Of a DNA stretch of 23,600 bases, positions 7,165-16,340 are shown in pieces. The DNA is taken from positions 1 to 23,600 of IMG/VR virus record IMGVR_UViG_3300034102_000081, one strand, 5' to 3'. Made by a program: the position numbers and the translations under genes. Source of the DNA: a virus. The notes beneath the pieces are model-generated. The model ran no database searches, was not told the origin of the DNA, and saw only the letters and a program-made list of their open reading frames with translations. The first letter of the stretch is position 1; every line of letters begins with the position of its first letter.

Positions 7165-7626
7165 CTAAGAGATAGTGCCCACGGCAATTACTTGCACGTA
7201 TAGGTTTCTTACTGTTCCTGGGGATGCGAATCTTACGTTAACCTTGCACCCAGCCTTAGTAATATCTGAGATAGTAACGATAGCAGACTTGGTTGCATCA
7301 GTTACGTCACCAAAGATAACTGGAGTTGCGGTAACTACTGGTGGTCCATCAAAGGCGATCTCTGAGAACTTCACATCTGCTTCACCCTTAGTATCTGTAG
7401 ACACGTTTTCAGAGTCAAGTTTTACCTTTACGGTAGAGCCAAAGAATGAAGTGTTTGACGTTGCCTTGGTGGATACAACAGACTGAGTATTGGTTGACTT
7501 CACGTAGGTCTTGCCCTTACGCTGATCCACAGCCTTGATTAGATCATTAACAGCATTGGTAAGTTCAAATAGGAAGGCAGCGTCAATAGGCTGACCTCTG
7601 GATGGTGTTGGTAGTATTTTAGCCAT
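7165..7626 (-). CDS. Putative minor tail/structural protein
   Basis: A 153-aa protein. The N-terminal part (residues 1-40, PIDAAFLFELTNAVNDLIKAV) looks like a short helix that could attach to the tail. The remainder is beta-rich with many Ser, Thr and Val residues, ending in a domain (about 90-153, VTATPVIFGDVT to NLYVQVIAVG) that resembles the small beta-sandwich tips found in phage fibre proteins. I cannot assign a specific family. The gene is the last of the tail block and is followed after 8 nt by the HTH gene. It has no ribosome binding site. An extended -10 box lies just upstream, so it may be translated from a leaderless message. Confidence 0.7.
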   Translation of the reverse strand: MAKILPTPSRGQPIDAAFLFELTNAVNDLIKAVDQRKGKTYVKSTNTQSVVSTKATSNTSFFGSTVKVKLDSENVSTDTKGEADVKFSEIAFDGPPVVTATPVIFGDVTDATKSAIVTISDITKAGCKVNVRFASPGTVRNLYVQVIAVGTIS

Positions 7627-7635
7627 AGTATTACT

Positions 7636-7644
7636 ATTATAGCA
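7636..7644 (-). promoter_or_regulatory. Extended -10 promoter element for the 153-aa tail gene
   Basis: TGCTATAAT on the minus strand is a perfect extended -10 element. It occupies the 18-nt gap between the stop of the 189-aa gene and the ATG at 7626, ending 9 nt before that ATG. Transcription would start within about three bases of the start codon. No convincing -35 is present (TAGCAG at 17 nt), which an extended -10 can tolerate. TATAATAGTA is shared with the site at 4847-4856. Confidence 0.55.
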
Positions 7645-8214
7645 CTAGTTGATGTCTTCTGCTACAAACAAAATTGACTCTGCAAACAGGTTTGCTGGCG
7701 AATCTTCCAGGGTGTTTGTGGCATCCAAGCCTCTATATGTTGGCACAACAACAACTACATCTGCCCTGTTAGTTCCATCTGGCATCTTTGTAGAGTAGTT
7801 GGTTGTTGTTGTTTCCTGCATAAATAGCCATGGTCCAGTGACAGAGTTATTCTTAAATCTTGCATAAACATAAAATCTATTTACAAACAAGAATGTTTTG
7901 CCAAAGTTTGGATCTTGATCGTCTGTAATTGGGTTGGCGATTCTGTTCACATTCCAAGTTACTGACAGAATGTCTGAGGTTATTTTTGCATCCCATTCTG
8001 TTGTTTCTAACGATATGTCTCCTGCATGAATGTTTGTTGGTATTTCAAACCGCTGTGACCACCTAGATGACAATCTTCCATCTTCTGAGGCTACTCTGTA
8101 TCTAGCAAAATAAACATTGTTGCCACCGTCTTCTGGTGCATCAACGTCATTTGGAATGTAAAACAGGTCTGGCAAGTCTTTGGCAGGTATCCTGACATAC
8201 TTTCTATCTGCCAT
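7645..8214 (-). CDS. Putative minor tail protein
   Basis: A 189-aa, beta-rich protein of the tail-tip block. Segments such as VYFARYRVASEDGRLSSRW and NRFYVYARFKNNSVTGPW have the pattern of fibronectin-III-like strands, as in many phage tip and fibre proteins. A Thr-rich stretch (ETTTTNYSTKM) follows. No signal peptide or membrane segment is present. The ATG overlaps the stop of the upstream gene in TAATG, so translation is probably coupled; no strong ribosome binding site is seen. A role in the tail tip or in host recognition is inferred from neighbours, not from a recognised family. Confidence 0.7.
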   Translation of the reverse strand: MADRKYVRIPAKDLPDLFYIPNDVDAPEDGGNNVYFARYRVASEDGRLSSRWSQRFEIPTNIHAGDISLETTEWDAKITSDILSVTWNVNRIANPITDDQDPNFGKTFLFVNRFYVYARFKNNSVTGPWLFMQETTTTNYSTKMPDGTNRADVVVVVPTYRGLDATNTLEDSPANLFAESILFVAEDIN

Positions 8215-9656
8215 TATACATCTACCGCAAATCTAAACTCCACATAGTTTGTTGAGTTAATTGGTTTAATGATTGTTCTTGGCTGATTGTTTTCATTGTT
8301 GTTGACAATGGTGTAGCCCACCATGCCATAAAGTGGGTTCTCTGTAGAGGTGTTTTCAAACCTTAGTCCGTCAAGACATACGTAGTATAGTGGACTTGGG
8401 TCTCCGTCAGAGTCTAAGACGCTTGCATACACCTTAACGTTCTTTACCAGATCCCATGAGAAACCTGCAGATTTTGTTAACTCTTCAATCTTCTTGGTAA
8501 CAGCAAAGTATCTGTTCTTAGATAGGTCAGCGACCACCACGTTCTTTCTTTCGGTTGGAAGACCTGTTGCATTAGTGTCATATAAGTCTACTTCAAATCT
8601 AGCATACTGACCTTCTCCATAGGAGTCGTTGGATGTGAACTCAATCATTACCCTGACATTTTCAGGAACATAGTCTAGTGGGTCATTTCCATCTTCATTT
8701 TTAGAAACTACAGAAAATGCAAACTTTAGTTCGTCGGTAACTGAGTTGTTATCAAAATTAAACTGTGCGTTTGTCAGGTGAATGTGATTTGACTTAAAAG
8801 TATCTCCATCTGTCCATTCTGGGTCTACCGAAAGAACTCCAGTTAGACTGTTTGCATCAAGTTTTGAAGATTGTCCAGACATAAAGATTGTGTTGTCCAG
8901 AAATCGTGGTTGTTCAAATCTTTTAGTTCTATAGTCACTCAAGAAAATGGTGTTGCTTGCCGTTGATTGGAAGACCAGTCTGTCAAGCACCACGTCATCT
9001 GAGATACTGTTATCTCCTGCAACACCATCAAGTTTTTCAGAAATTACTGGAATTGAGATTGCAGAGTTGTCTGCTGCAGAGTGGTAAGCCCAGCCCTCAT
9101 TGGCTGAGAATGAGTATAGAGACCTACTGTCTGAGTTAGAGGCTAAAGAGTTTCCTAGTGCGGAGAACACGCCGATTTCACTAATCTCATATCTATCTGC
9201 AGTTGGCAGTTCTGCTGTGAGAATTATCTTTGATGTATCGCCTTCATTCACAAAACCACGAGAAATAATTGGAACACGGATAGTCTCAAAGTCTAGTCGT
9301 GTTTTATCTTTAAAGTTTGGGTAAGCATAAGCCACACCATCGGATACGAGTGTAGATGATATTGTTCCGCTTTCAGTGGCATTGTAAGAGAATGTGTTTG
9401 TGGTTACTGCAGTAATAGAAAAGGTTCCATCAAGGGGTGATCCTAGACCTTCAACGTCAACTACCTGACCAACTGATAGACCGTGGTTTGATGATGTTAG
9501 GGTTGCTACAAAGTCAGTCTTGGCTTTATTGCTAATCCCAAAACTTAGTCCCTTTAGTGGTTTTGCTCCACAACCAATAGCAATATATGAGGCGTAGGCT
9601 GGTGCCTGACCAACCAAGTATTTAGCCATAATGCTTTTTCCAGTATTTGTAATCAT
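8214..9656 (-). CDS. Putative minor tail protein (tail fibre/baseplate-like)
   Basis: I place the start at the ATG at 9654-9656, giving 480 aa (MITNTGKSIMAKYLVGQAP). GAGGAG lies 6 nt upstream and the gap to the preceding gene becomes 22 nt. A longer reading from 9710 would add 18 residues and overlap the upstream gene. The N-terminal segment AYASYIAIGCGAKPL resembles the start of phage fibre/plate proteins. Residues of about 49-92 contain the HGLSVGQVVDVEG...GTFSITAV...FSY pattern, a small beta domain common in phage tail proteins. The rest is beta-rich and consistent with carbohydrate-binding-like modules, without a firm match. It is 1 nt overlapped by the next gene. Confidence 0.72.
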   Translation of the reverse strand: MITNTGKSIMAKYLVGQAPAYASYIAIGCGAKPLKGLSFGISNKAKTDFVATLTSSNHGLSVGQVVDVEGLGSPLDGTFSITAVTTNTFSYNATESGTISSTLVSDGVAYAYPNFKDKTRLDFETIRVPIISRGFVNEGDTSKIILTAELPTADRYEISEIGVFSALGNSLASNSDSRSLYSFSANEGWAYHSAADNSAISIPVISEKLDGVAGDNSISDDVVLDRLVFQSTASNTIFLSDYRTKRFEQPRFLDNTIFMSGQSSKLDANSLTGVLSVDPEWTDGDTFKSNHIHLTNAQFNFDNNSVTDELKFAFSVVSKNEDGNDPLDYVPENVRVMIEFTSNDSYGEGQYARFEVDLYDTNATGLPTERKNVVVADLSKNRYFAVTKKIEELTKSAGFSWDLVKNVKVYASVLDSDGDPSPLYYVCLDGLRFENTSTENPLYGMVGYTIVNNNENNQPRTIIKPINSTNYVEFRFAVDV

Positions 9657-9669
9657 AATTATCTCCTCT

Positions 9670-9678
9670 ATTGTACCA
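9670..9678 (-). promoter_or_regulatory. Possible extended -10 element before the 480-aa tail gene
   Basis: TGGTACAAT lies directly after the stop codon of the 183-aa gene and before GAGGAG. It fits the TGn-TACAAT extended -10 form. No convincing -35 hexamer is present. Transcription would start near 9663 within or just before the ribosome binding site, so this is the weakest of the promoter calls. Confidence 0.3.
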
Positions 9679-10230
9679 TTAACTGTCTTGGATTTCTCCG
9701 CCAGAAACAATTTCTACCTGCACAACAAAGCCATCTTTCACATTGTCAACAGCGACGAGAAGATCTCCTGTTAGTGGATCTATGCTCATTGCCCCATCAA
9801 CTGAGTACTGACCTAGTTTCAGTGCCGAGGATTCGTCGGAATCTCCAAATGTTCCAGAGAGTGCCAGAATCTTTTTAGGGCTATATGTAAAGTAGATGTC
9901 TGATATGTTTTTGATAGGCTGATAGGTAATGTTTAGTCCAAGTACCGAGTCACTTCTGCCAAGTTCCATTAACTCAAATAGCGATAGGTCTTCGAATAGT
10001 TCTTCTACAATCAGACCTTCAGAGCCTGCGACTTCTTCAGTAATAATGTTGCCAGGAACAGATATTGCAACGGCAGGCTTCTTACCAACGTATGCTGTTG
10101 ATGCTTGACCTCCACCTGTCACGCTGGTTGCAGGTGTTGCCGAGGTGCCAACTCTACCAAGTATGATGCTATCTTCACCGTCAATTAGAGGTCCTTTTCC
10201 AAGACCAAAGCCTGGTCCAAAGTATGCCAT
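9679..10230 (-). CDS. Putative tail-tip structural protein
   Basis: A 183-aa protein with a Gly-rich N-terminus (MAYFGPGFGLGKGPLIDGED), a Thr/Ala/Gly linker (residues 28-45), an acidic central segment (GSEGLIVEELFEDLSLFELMELG) and a beta-rich C-terminal half. The C-terminal half includes SVDGAMSIDPLTGDLLVAVD. I do not recognise a named family. Its place directly after the 1815-aa tail protein suggests a minor tail or tip component. The ATG is one base past the upstream stop, and AGGTGG within the last codons of that gene serves as ribosome binding site. Confidence 0.7.
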   Translation of the reverse strand: MAYFGPGFGLGKGPLIDGEDSIILGRVGTSATPATSVTGGGQASTAYVGKKPAVAISVPGNIITEEVAGSEGLIVEELFEDLSLFELMELGRSDSVLGLNITYQPIKNISDIYFTYSPKKILALSGTFGDSDESSALKLGQYSVDGAMSIDPLTGDLLVAVDNVKDGFVVQVEIVSGGEIQDS

Positions 10231-10231
10231 G

Positions 10232-13200
10232 CTACACCACCTCGCTCAGATATACAGACATTTCTGGACCTTGATTGCTCTTGCTGTAGTCAATTTGATA
10301 AACAACAAATCTAGATGTGCTTGGAGCAATTTGATCTACGCCATTTTCATCCTTCATGTCAATGTTAACAATGTCTCCTAGTTGCAGGGTTGGCATAGAG
10401 AATACTGAAACACCAACAGACTTTCTTGGCTTCATAATCTTTCCAGTAATCCATTCCATTAGGCTGTTCGCCATGTCTTGGTTTTGAATATACCTTGACT
10501 CCAAGGTAAACTCTTTCTTTCCATATGCAGAGCGACTGTTTCTAATTCTATTATACTCCTGTGCTTCTTTTAGTGGTGAGGTAATCAGAGACGATCCTGT
10601 TGGTGTCTGTGGGTCTGACAAACTTGATCTTGTAGAGAAGTATTCATCAACAGTTAGTTCGTGTGTTGCCTGCTGGGTAAACGTTATACCCTGGAGCCTT
10701 AGATAGTTACCTTCTGAGCCGTCAAGAACTAGGACTGAGTCTGTTGAGTTAAATACCATGAACTCTGCAGAGTATGGTCCTGGCAAGAATCCTGATATGG
10801 TGTAACCTCTGTTGTTGTTGTAGGTTGGTGCAATCTGTGCCGTCAGTGCTGGGTATGACTTGTCGTATCTAACATTGAAGTAGGCTGCCTCACGCATGAT
10901 TGTGCCAAACTCTTCGTAATAGATTGAGTTGCCTGTAAGGGTGGATGGGCTAACTCCGCTAAGGAATGATTCATTGATAATTCCACTAAGGGCATACTTA
11001 CGCATTGATTCATTAAAACTTATAGAGCCAGAACCAAAGATACCGTTTTCTGGAACAGAAGCAGCAGAGACAACCTCGGTGCTTGCAGTTTGACTTGGTG
11101 AGGCAGAGATTGCAAACACGTGCTCAAACATGCACTTTGCCTTGCCACGAACAAACAAAGCCATGTTGTTATAAATTATTGGCTTTTTAGTTGTTGCGTC
11201 AATGAATGGGTCTGCGTCTGTTACTGTACCAACCAGAACGTTATTAACGTATAGGTAGAATCTTAAACTGTTTTCATTAACCACTTCATACTCAACTGCC
11301 AGGTCGTATACCGTGTTTACTGAATTTGTAGATGACATTCTTGACTGCCCCACAAAAGATCCACTATCAACAGATACGTTAGTAAGACCTCCCCAGAGTT
11401 TTACAGGCGTAGCCTTTTGACCAGTAAGCAGTGTTCCGTTTTCGTCTACTCCAACATTCATCTTGTAGAATAGTAGGTTGTGAATTGGATCGTCCAACTG
11501 CTTTCCATCTTCCGAATACTTGACTACCTTCCTGGCAGTACCAGTGTCAGAGATTGCAGCAATTTCAAAGTAGTATCCGTTGTTGGTTACTGGGTTTAGC
11601 AAAACCGCAATACCTCCAGAGGATGCCTTAACAGATGTAGTTGTTTCACTTCCTGTCGAAGACAGTTGCTTATTCGTGTACCAGGTGTCCTCTCCAACAC
11701 CAGACTGCTGATCTCCATACTCATATTTACCGACAATTCTCAGTCTAGTTCCAAAGTACTTATATCTTGCTGCGTCTGTACCCAAATTTTTATAAGCGTA
11801 AGAAACAAAGTCAACGCTGTCTGGGTCATTGACATCTGTGAATGCTGGACCAGACATTACTAAGGCAGATGACTGTACGCTTCCTGTTGGAACAGTCTGA
11901 GGATTGGTAACGTTGTTGTCTGTTGTTGATGTTTCCGAACTTAGGAAGTTTTTAATAACTCCAGTAATCGTAGAGCCTTGACCAAGTTTAGAACTATCTC
12001 TATTTCCAGACTCATTTGTTTTTCCACCTGCCACCTTTGTCGCATCATCAGAAACAAATCTTTGATCCTTGAATGTGACTGACTTAATATCTTTCTTAAG
12101 GTTTGCATTCGTAATTCCCAACAGAGGAGAAGATGTGTCACCCTTACGCTTAATCTTAAATAGAGTGTCGCTTTGTATTGATGCAACTCTAAGCATGTTT
12201 TTGTTGTCAGTATCGAATGGGTTGCTTACAACCAAGTCTGTTCCAGAGGCAGATAGAGACTCGTCTTTCGTGTATAGGATTACTTCTTGACCTACCTTGA
12301 TACCGCTTGTGTCTTCTACAGAAATAGTCCTATTGTCATATGCAACAATAACGTTTGAAAGATCTCCCAAGACACCGCATCTGTCGCTAGTGTTAATTGT
12401 TATAGTTTTTACAATGTTTCCATTAACAACTAGTGTTATGTCAGTAGCCTCTCCGTTGGTTACCGTTGTTGTCAGGGCGATTGTAGATGTGGCAGAGGTG
12501 CTAGCATTAACCTTTGATGTTGTACCTTGATTGATCCAAGTTTTATTTGCATCATAAACTGGCTTCTTAACAGTTCCAGTATTTTTGCAAAAGATTGTTC
12601 CGTCATTTCCACCTGTTACGGTTGTTCCAACGATATTCCAACTGTAGGTGTCAGTAGTAGCCTTTTTTGCTGCATCTAAGTTCTTATAGAATGACTTAAA
12701 AGATGGCAGGGTAACTTGTAGAGTCACTGCCGATGTGGTTGATCCTGGTACAATGTTGGAAATGCTAATGTTACCAATTGAGGTGGTCTTGTCTACGTTA
12801 TTCTTTTGCTGTAGAGATTGTGTAACAGCATATACCTCAACGTTGTTCATCGAAAGAGAATACTTGTATTCCTTGGCACTTCTGATGTTTGTTGCTGTTG
12901 GAGTAGCGTCTCCAGTACCGCTGGATACCGAAAGAGTTCCAGGAGCCGTCAATGTCCATGCCCTTGAGCCAGAGCCGAAAGTCTTGATTGGAATGTCAGC
13001 CTTGTGTGGAATGTATGCGTCTCTTAGTTGGAAGTTTCCAATAGCACTAAATAGGTAATCAGAGTCCATGGTTACACCAGAAACTTTTTGTGTCCATGAT
13101 GCCGTATCCAGACCTGCTTTGTGCTCCACGAGTTTTGTTCCAAACTGGGCACGACCGTGCATTTCCACAACACCTGGCTGAGGTAGTCCTGTGGTTTTAT

Positions 13201-15679
13201 TATAGAATGGCTTTGAGTATATTCTTACAAATCCTGTTGGGTACATTTTGCCATTGAATGGAATCTTAGAGAAGTAGTCTTCATACTCTTCTAGGCTGCT
13301 AATCCAAACGTCAGACGATTGACCAAGAACCTTATACTGTACAGCGTCGTAACGAATGACTTCTCCATTTGCATAGAAGTATCCTGCATATCTACCCATC
13401 CACTGTGCTGCATCTCCAAAGTCAATGATGTTAGCCTGTACCTGCCCCCTTGCGTCAACATAAGGAACGGTGGCAGGCAAGTTTGTTTTTAGCGGAATTG
13501 CTGTAAGTGCATATGTTGACAGCGATCCGTCGTTGCCGTTGTTCTGTGTCTTCGTTGCCTCTGATGGAGATACTTCCCAAAGAAGTGATGGCTTGTATGT
13601 CCAGTTCTTGTCACGATCTAGTTTGTTTGCTTGCTCTAGAGACGAATAAGACTTTTCAATATATCTAGTTGTAAAGTTAATCTTACCGTCATTGTAGACC
13701 TCTGTGTCTTGGCTTGCAATACTTATGATGTTTGCTAACTTAGGCTTAGTCGTTGAGTTTCTTTCTACCCCACTCTTAGCAAAATCCTTAGAGCCATATA
13801 GGGTAATGTCTGTGCTTCTGTCGGTTGCCTTTGGCAGCATATAGTTTTTTGACATCATTACAAAGTTGTTGTATTCGTCAAAGAACATTGCGGTCTGAGT
13901 AGAACGTGCTAGTTCGTTTAGAACCTCAGCAACTGTTACGTCTGGCTCTACATAGAAGAATGGGATGATTGGCTCTGACTCTCCAGCCACTCTCTTAAAT
14001 ACATAGTTGCTAAAACCAATGTTATCTAGCAAGAATGAAATAGCATAGGTCAGAGATGCGTTTCTTGCAAGAATCTGTGGTGCTGAGAATGACTCAAAGT
14101 ATGAGAACATGTCTCTTAGGTTAATTCTAACTGTTCTAGATTCTGCACTTACCTCTGGGAATCCATCTCCATACATTGTTTTGATTGGTACGAAGTAGTC
14201 GTAGTAAGTTCCTCCGTCTAGTACCTCGGCAATTACGTCATAGATTTTAAATTGAATTTGGTTTGGTGCATACTTTGCAATAATGCTTGACGTATTGTTG
14301 ATGTTGAAAGAATCGTCAAAGTCGAAGATTTCAATTGATCCTGTAGATACTAGAAGTTGCCCTACTGGCAAACCGCTAATGCCTAGATCAGATGCTGATT
14401 TCTTTGCAGAAACACCCTTAGTCTTGTCTGTAATATTAACGGCAAGACGAGTTGACATTTCAATCAGGTCAAAGGTTGAGTCTAACTTGTTCATGGTTTC
14501 TACAACAATTCGGAGACCTCTTAGGTACTGCATCTCTCTGTATGTTGTTCTAAACTGGTTGGTTGTATTAATGAAGTTGTCTGGACTAGTTGTGTCAGTA
14601 ATGAAATGCGTAAACCTATCTACAGTTTCTTCTGCAACAACCCATCCATATTCTGGGGTAAAGATCTGATACTCTTGCTCTTGCTCAATCCAGATGTGGT
14701 ATTCTCCAATGTCTGTGGAAGATGTCTTGATTAGGTATGCATAACCATTTACCGCCTTGATTGGCAGCAAGGCTTCTGTAGAATATGTTTCAGCCTGGAT
14801 GAAGATGTCTCTGTATCTATCTGGGACGATTAGACCATAAGATAGTTCTACGTATCCATCTGCACCAATTATTGCAGAACCATCTCTTCTGGTTGAGTTA
14901 GAGTCGAACGACTTTAGGTCTTCCCAGTCATTTCCTACAAGTCCTTGTACCTTCCACTTTACTGGAGTTGTCTTATTTGATGCACCAAATAGTGGGTCTG
15001 CAATAGTTCCGTTTGAAGTAGTGATGTTACCCTGATCAATTGTTCCAACGTTTGTTTGCATCTTTACCACAATTCTATTTGCTGGAACTGCTTCTTTGTA
15101 TACAACAAATGGGGCTACGTCATCAATGCCGAACTCAGTCAAGCCATTTAGTGTTTTGTTTGCTACGCCATACTCTTTGCCAGACTCGGTTCTAAAGGAT
15201 GTCCAGTACTTAAACTTATCGTTTCTATCTGCTGCATAGTATCTAGGTCTGTTGGTGTCTAGGTAAGACTGTCCTAGCCCATTGATTGTGCTACCGTTGA
15301 CAAAGTGTGTTCCAGTTGTAGTAAAGTATCTAGCCTTGTTGATACCAGACCTTGGTCTGAACTTGCCCAGGCAGTCGTCAAGAGAGAAGTAGAGTTTCTC
15401 TTTTTCGTTTACAGTTGAAAACTTGATTGGTTGGTCAGCGTCATCAAAGCCATTCTCAATAGTGGTATCTGAGTTTGTACCATTCTTGTGGGTAGCATCA
15501 TTCTCGTCAAACTGCACAGGAAGCAGTCTAAGGGCTGTGTCGTCTTTTCTATAACGGTAGTTACCAACCATTTTAATGTTGTCTGGAACATTCATATTCC
15601 ATTCAGCAGAGATGAATGATCTGTTTTTGACAGAAGAAGATGTTTCTAGGTGCTCTTGTAGTTTTGCATCGTAGAACAA
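10232..15679 (-). CDS. Very large minor tail protein (tail hub/fibre-like) with concanavalin-like domain
   Basis: An 1815-aa protein starting at TTG (15677-15679); GAGG lies 7 nt upstream and the gap to the preceding stop is one base, whereas the next ATG would drop the first 28 residues. Residues of about 520-620 (LTYAISFLLDNIGF, VTVAEVLNELARSTQTAMFF) resemble tail-hub segments of siphophages. The middle (about 960-1220) is Ser/Thr-rich and Ig-like in character. Residues of about 1350-1530 look like a LamG/concanavalin-type jelly roll (GGIAVLLNPVTNNGYYFEIA to LRFYLYVNNVLVGTVTDAD), a likely glycan-binding module. The last 80 residues (VGVSVFSMPTLQLGDIVNID) match the usual C-terminal style of such proteins. 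It probably sits at the tail tip and contacts the host surface. Domain boundaries are estimates. Confidence 0.8.
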   Translation of the reverse strand: MFYDAKLQEHLETSSSVKNRSFISAEWNMNVPDNIKMVGNYRYRKDDTALRLLPVQFDENDATHKNGTNSDTTIENGFDDADQPIKFSTVNEKEKLYFSLDDCLGKFRPRSGINKARYFTTTGTHFVNGSTINGLGQSYLDTNRPRYYAADRNDKFKYWTSFRTESGKEYGVANKTLNGLTEFGIDDVAPFVVYKEAVPANRIVVKMQTNVGTIDQGNITTSNGTIADPLFGASNKTTPVKWKVQGLVGNDWEDLKSFDSNSTRRDGSAIIGADGYVELSYGLIVPDRYRDIFIQAETYSTEALLPIKAVNGYAYLIKTSSTDIGEYHIWIEQEQEYQIFTPEYGWVVAEETVDRFTHFITDTTSPDNFINTTNQFRTTYREMQYLRGLRIVVETMNKLDSTFDLIEMSTRLAVNITDKTKGVSAKKSASDLGISGLPVGQLLVSTGSIEIFDFDDSFNINNTSSIIAKYAPNQIQFKIYDVIAEVLDGGTYYDYFVPIKTMYGDGFPEVSAESRTVRINLRDMFSYFESFSAPQILARNASLTYAISFLLDNIGFSNYVFKRVAGESEPIIPFFYVEPDVTVAEVLNELARSTQTAMFFDEYNNFVMMSKNYMLPKATDRSTDITLYGSKDFAKSGVERNSTTKPKLANIISIASQDTEVYNDGKINFTTRYIEKSYSSLEQANKLDRDKNWTYKPSLLWEVSPSEATKTQNNGNDGSLSTYALTAIPLKTNLPATVPYVDARGQVQANIIDFGDAAQWMGRYAGYFYANGEVIRYDAVQYKVLGQSSDVWISSLEEYEDYFSKIPFNGKMYPTGFVRIYSKPFYNKTTGLPQPGVVEMHGRAQFGTKLVEHKAGLDTASWTQKVSGVTMDSDYLFSAIGNFQLRDAYIPHKADIPIKTFGSGSRAWTLTAPGTLSVSSGTGDATPTATNIRSAKEYKYSLSMNNVEVYAVTQSLQQKNNVDKTTSIGNISISNIVPGSTTSAVTLQVTLPSFKSFYKNLDAAKKATTDTYSWNIVGTTVTGGNDGTIFCKNTGTVKKPVYDANKTWINQGTTSKVNASTSATSTIALTTTVTNGEATDITLVVNGNIVKTITINTSDRCGVLGDLSNVIVAYDNRTISVEDTSGIKVGQEVILYTKDESLSASGTDLVVSNPFDTDNKNMLRVASIQSDTLFKIKRKGDTSSPLLGITNANLKKDIKSVTFKDQRFVSDDATKVAGGKTNESGNRDSSKLGQGSTITGVIKNFLSSETSTTDNNVTNPQTVPTGSVQSSALVMSGPAFTDVNDPDSVDFVSYAYKNLGTDAARYKYFGTRLRIVGKYEYGDQQSGVGEDTWYTNKQLSSTGSETTTSVKASSGGIAVLLNPVTNNGYYFEIAAISDTGTARKVVKYSEDGKQLDDPIHNLLFYKMNVGVDENGTLLTGQKATPVKLWGGLTNVSVDSGSFVGQSRMSSTNSVNTVYDLAVEYEVVNENSLRFYLYVNNVLVGTVTDADPFIDATTKKPIIYNNMALFVRGKAKCMFEHVFAISASPSQTASTEVVSAASVPENGIFGSGSISFNESMRKYALSGIINESFLSGVSPSTLTGNSIYYEEFGTIMREAAYFNVRYDKSYPALTAQIAPTYNNNRGYTISGFLPGPYSAEFMVFNSTDSVLVLDGSEGNYLRLQGITFTQQATHELTVDEYFSTRSSLSDPQTPTGSSLITSPLKEAQEYNRIRNSRSAYGKKEFTLESRYIQNQDMANSLMEWITGKIMKPRKSVGVSVFSMPTLQLGDIVNIDMKDENGVDQIAPSTSRFVVYQIDYSKSNQGPEMSVYLSEVV

Positions 15680-15680
15680 T

Positions 15681-16340
15681 TTATACCTCTTCCAGGCTCA
15701 TGGACACGTTCCAAAAGTCGTGACCTTGTCCTCTTTTTTCTACTGAGTATGAGAAGTCTGAAAAGAATACTTCAATAACGTCTGAATAGTTATTTAAGTT
15801 ATTATATCTGGTTACTGGGTCTGCAAAGTTATCGTATCTGTCGTATGACAAGAATAGCCAGAATGAACCCTTGTGGTTTTCGTACCAGTCAATTAGTTCA
15901 ATACCACCTGCACCGCCATCAGCAGTAAACATCTGATTCATTCCCTGAGAAACTGTAGAGGTTCTTCTTAGGATTGGGATACCGTCTTCATCAAAGTCTG
16001 GGGATGCAGCAAAGCCTCTAGATGGAAGTCTTTGCCATGAGGTTGAAATCTGTGTCTTGTCAGCGATGTGGTATGAACGCATACGACCATTGACCATACG
16101 CTCACGCTTTTCAATTCTAGTTGGCTTAAAAGATATTTCCTGACGGTTGTGGTCAGATAGGATCAGGAAGGTACCAGCCTCGTCAGGAGACGCTGCAATA
16201 ATATCCCCATTAGAACCTAGTTCATAACCTACAGGGACGTAGAAACCGTCTTCAGTGAGCGTTCCAGGGGTATCTGAGAGCAGCATAGCCTGTGGTCTGC
16301 CCCACTTCTTTCTACCTGCCATATATGCTGAAGTAGTCAT
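15681..16340 (-). CDS. Distal tail/minor tail protein
   Basis: A 219-aa protein immediately after the tape measure gene, the usual place for a distal-tail-type protein linking tube and tip. Visible features are a basic start (AGRKKWGRPQAM), a central ISFKPTRIEKRERMVNGRMR segment, a Gly-rich loop (TADGGAGGIELIDWYENHKG), and a beta-rich C-terminus (DVIEVFFSDFSYSVEKRG, FWNVSMSLEEV). It has no membrane or signal segment. The ATG overlaps the tape measure stop in TAATG. AGGAG lies 12 nt before it, a wider spacing than usual, so coupling to the upstream gene is likely. A start at the seventh codon (ATG) is possible but lacks a ribosome binding site. Confidence 0.75.
   Translation of the reverse strand: MTTSAYMAGRKKWGRPQAMLLSDTPGTLTEDGFYVPVGYELGSNGDIIAASPDEAGTFLILSDHNRQEISFKPTRIEKRERMVNGRMRSYHIADKTQISTSWQRLPSRGFAASPDFDEDGIPILRRTSTVSQGMNQMFTADGGAGGIELIDWYENHKGSFWLFLSYDRYDNFADPVTRYNNLNNYSDVIEVFFSDFSYSVEKRGQGHDFWNVSMSLEEV

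Noticed and set aside
8209-8216. TATAAT overlapping the start of the 189-aa gene as a promoter
   Set aside because: The hexamer contains part of the start codon itself, so it cannot give a transcript that includes the ATG; it arises from the TAATG stop-start overlap.
8214-9710. Longer reading of the 480-aa tail gene, starting at 9710 and adding 18 residues
   Set aside because: It would overlap the upstream gene by 32 nt and has no ribosome binding site, whereas the ATG at 9656 has GAGGAG 6 nt before it and leaves a normal gap.
14283-14669. Plus-strand reading frame of 128 codons opposite the large tail gene
   Set aside because: It lies antisense to a well-supported gene, and all supported genes are on the other strand; it is a shadow frame.
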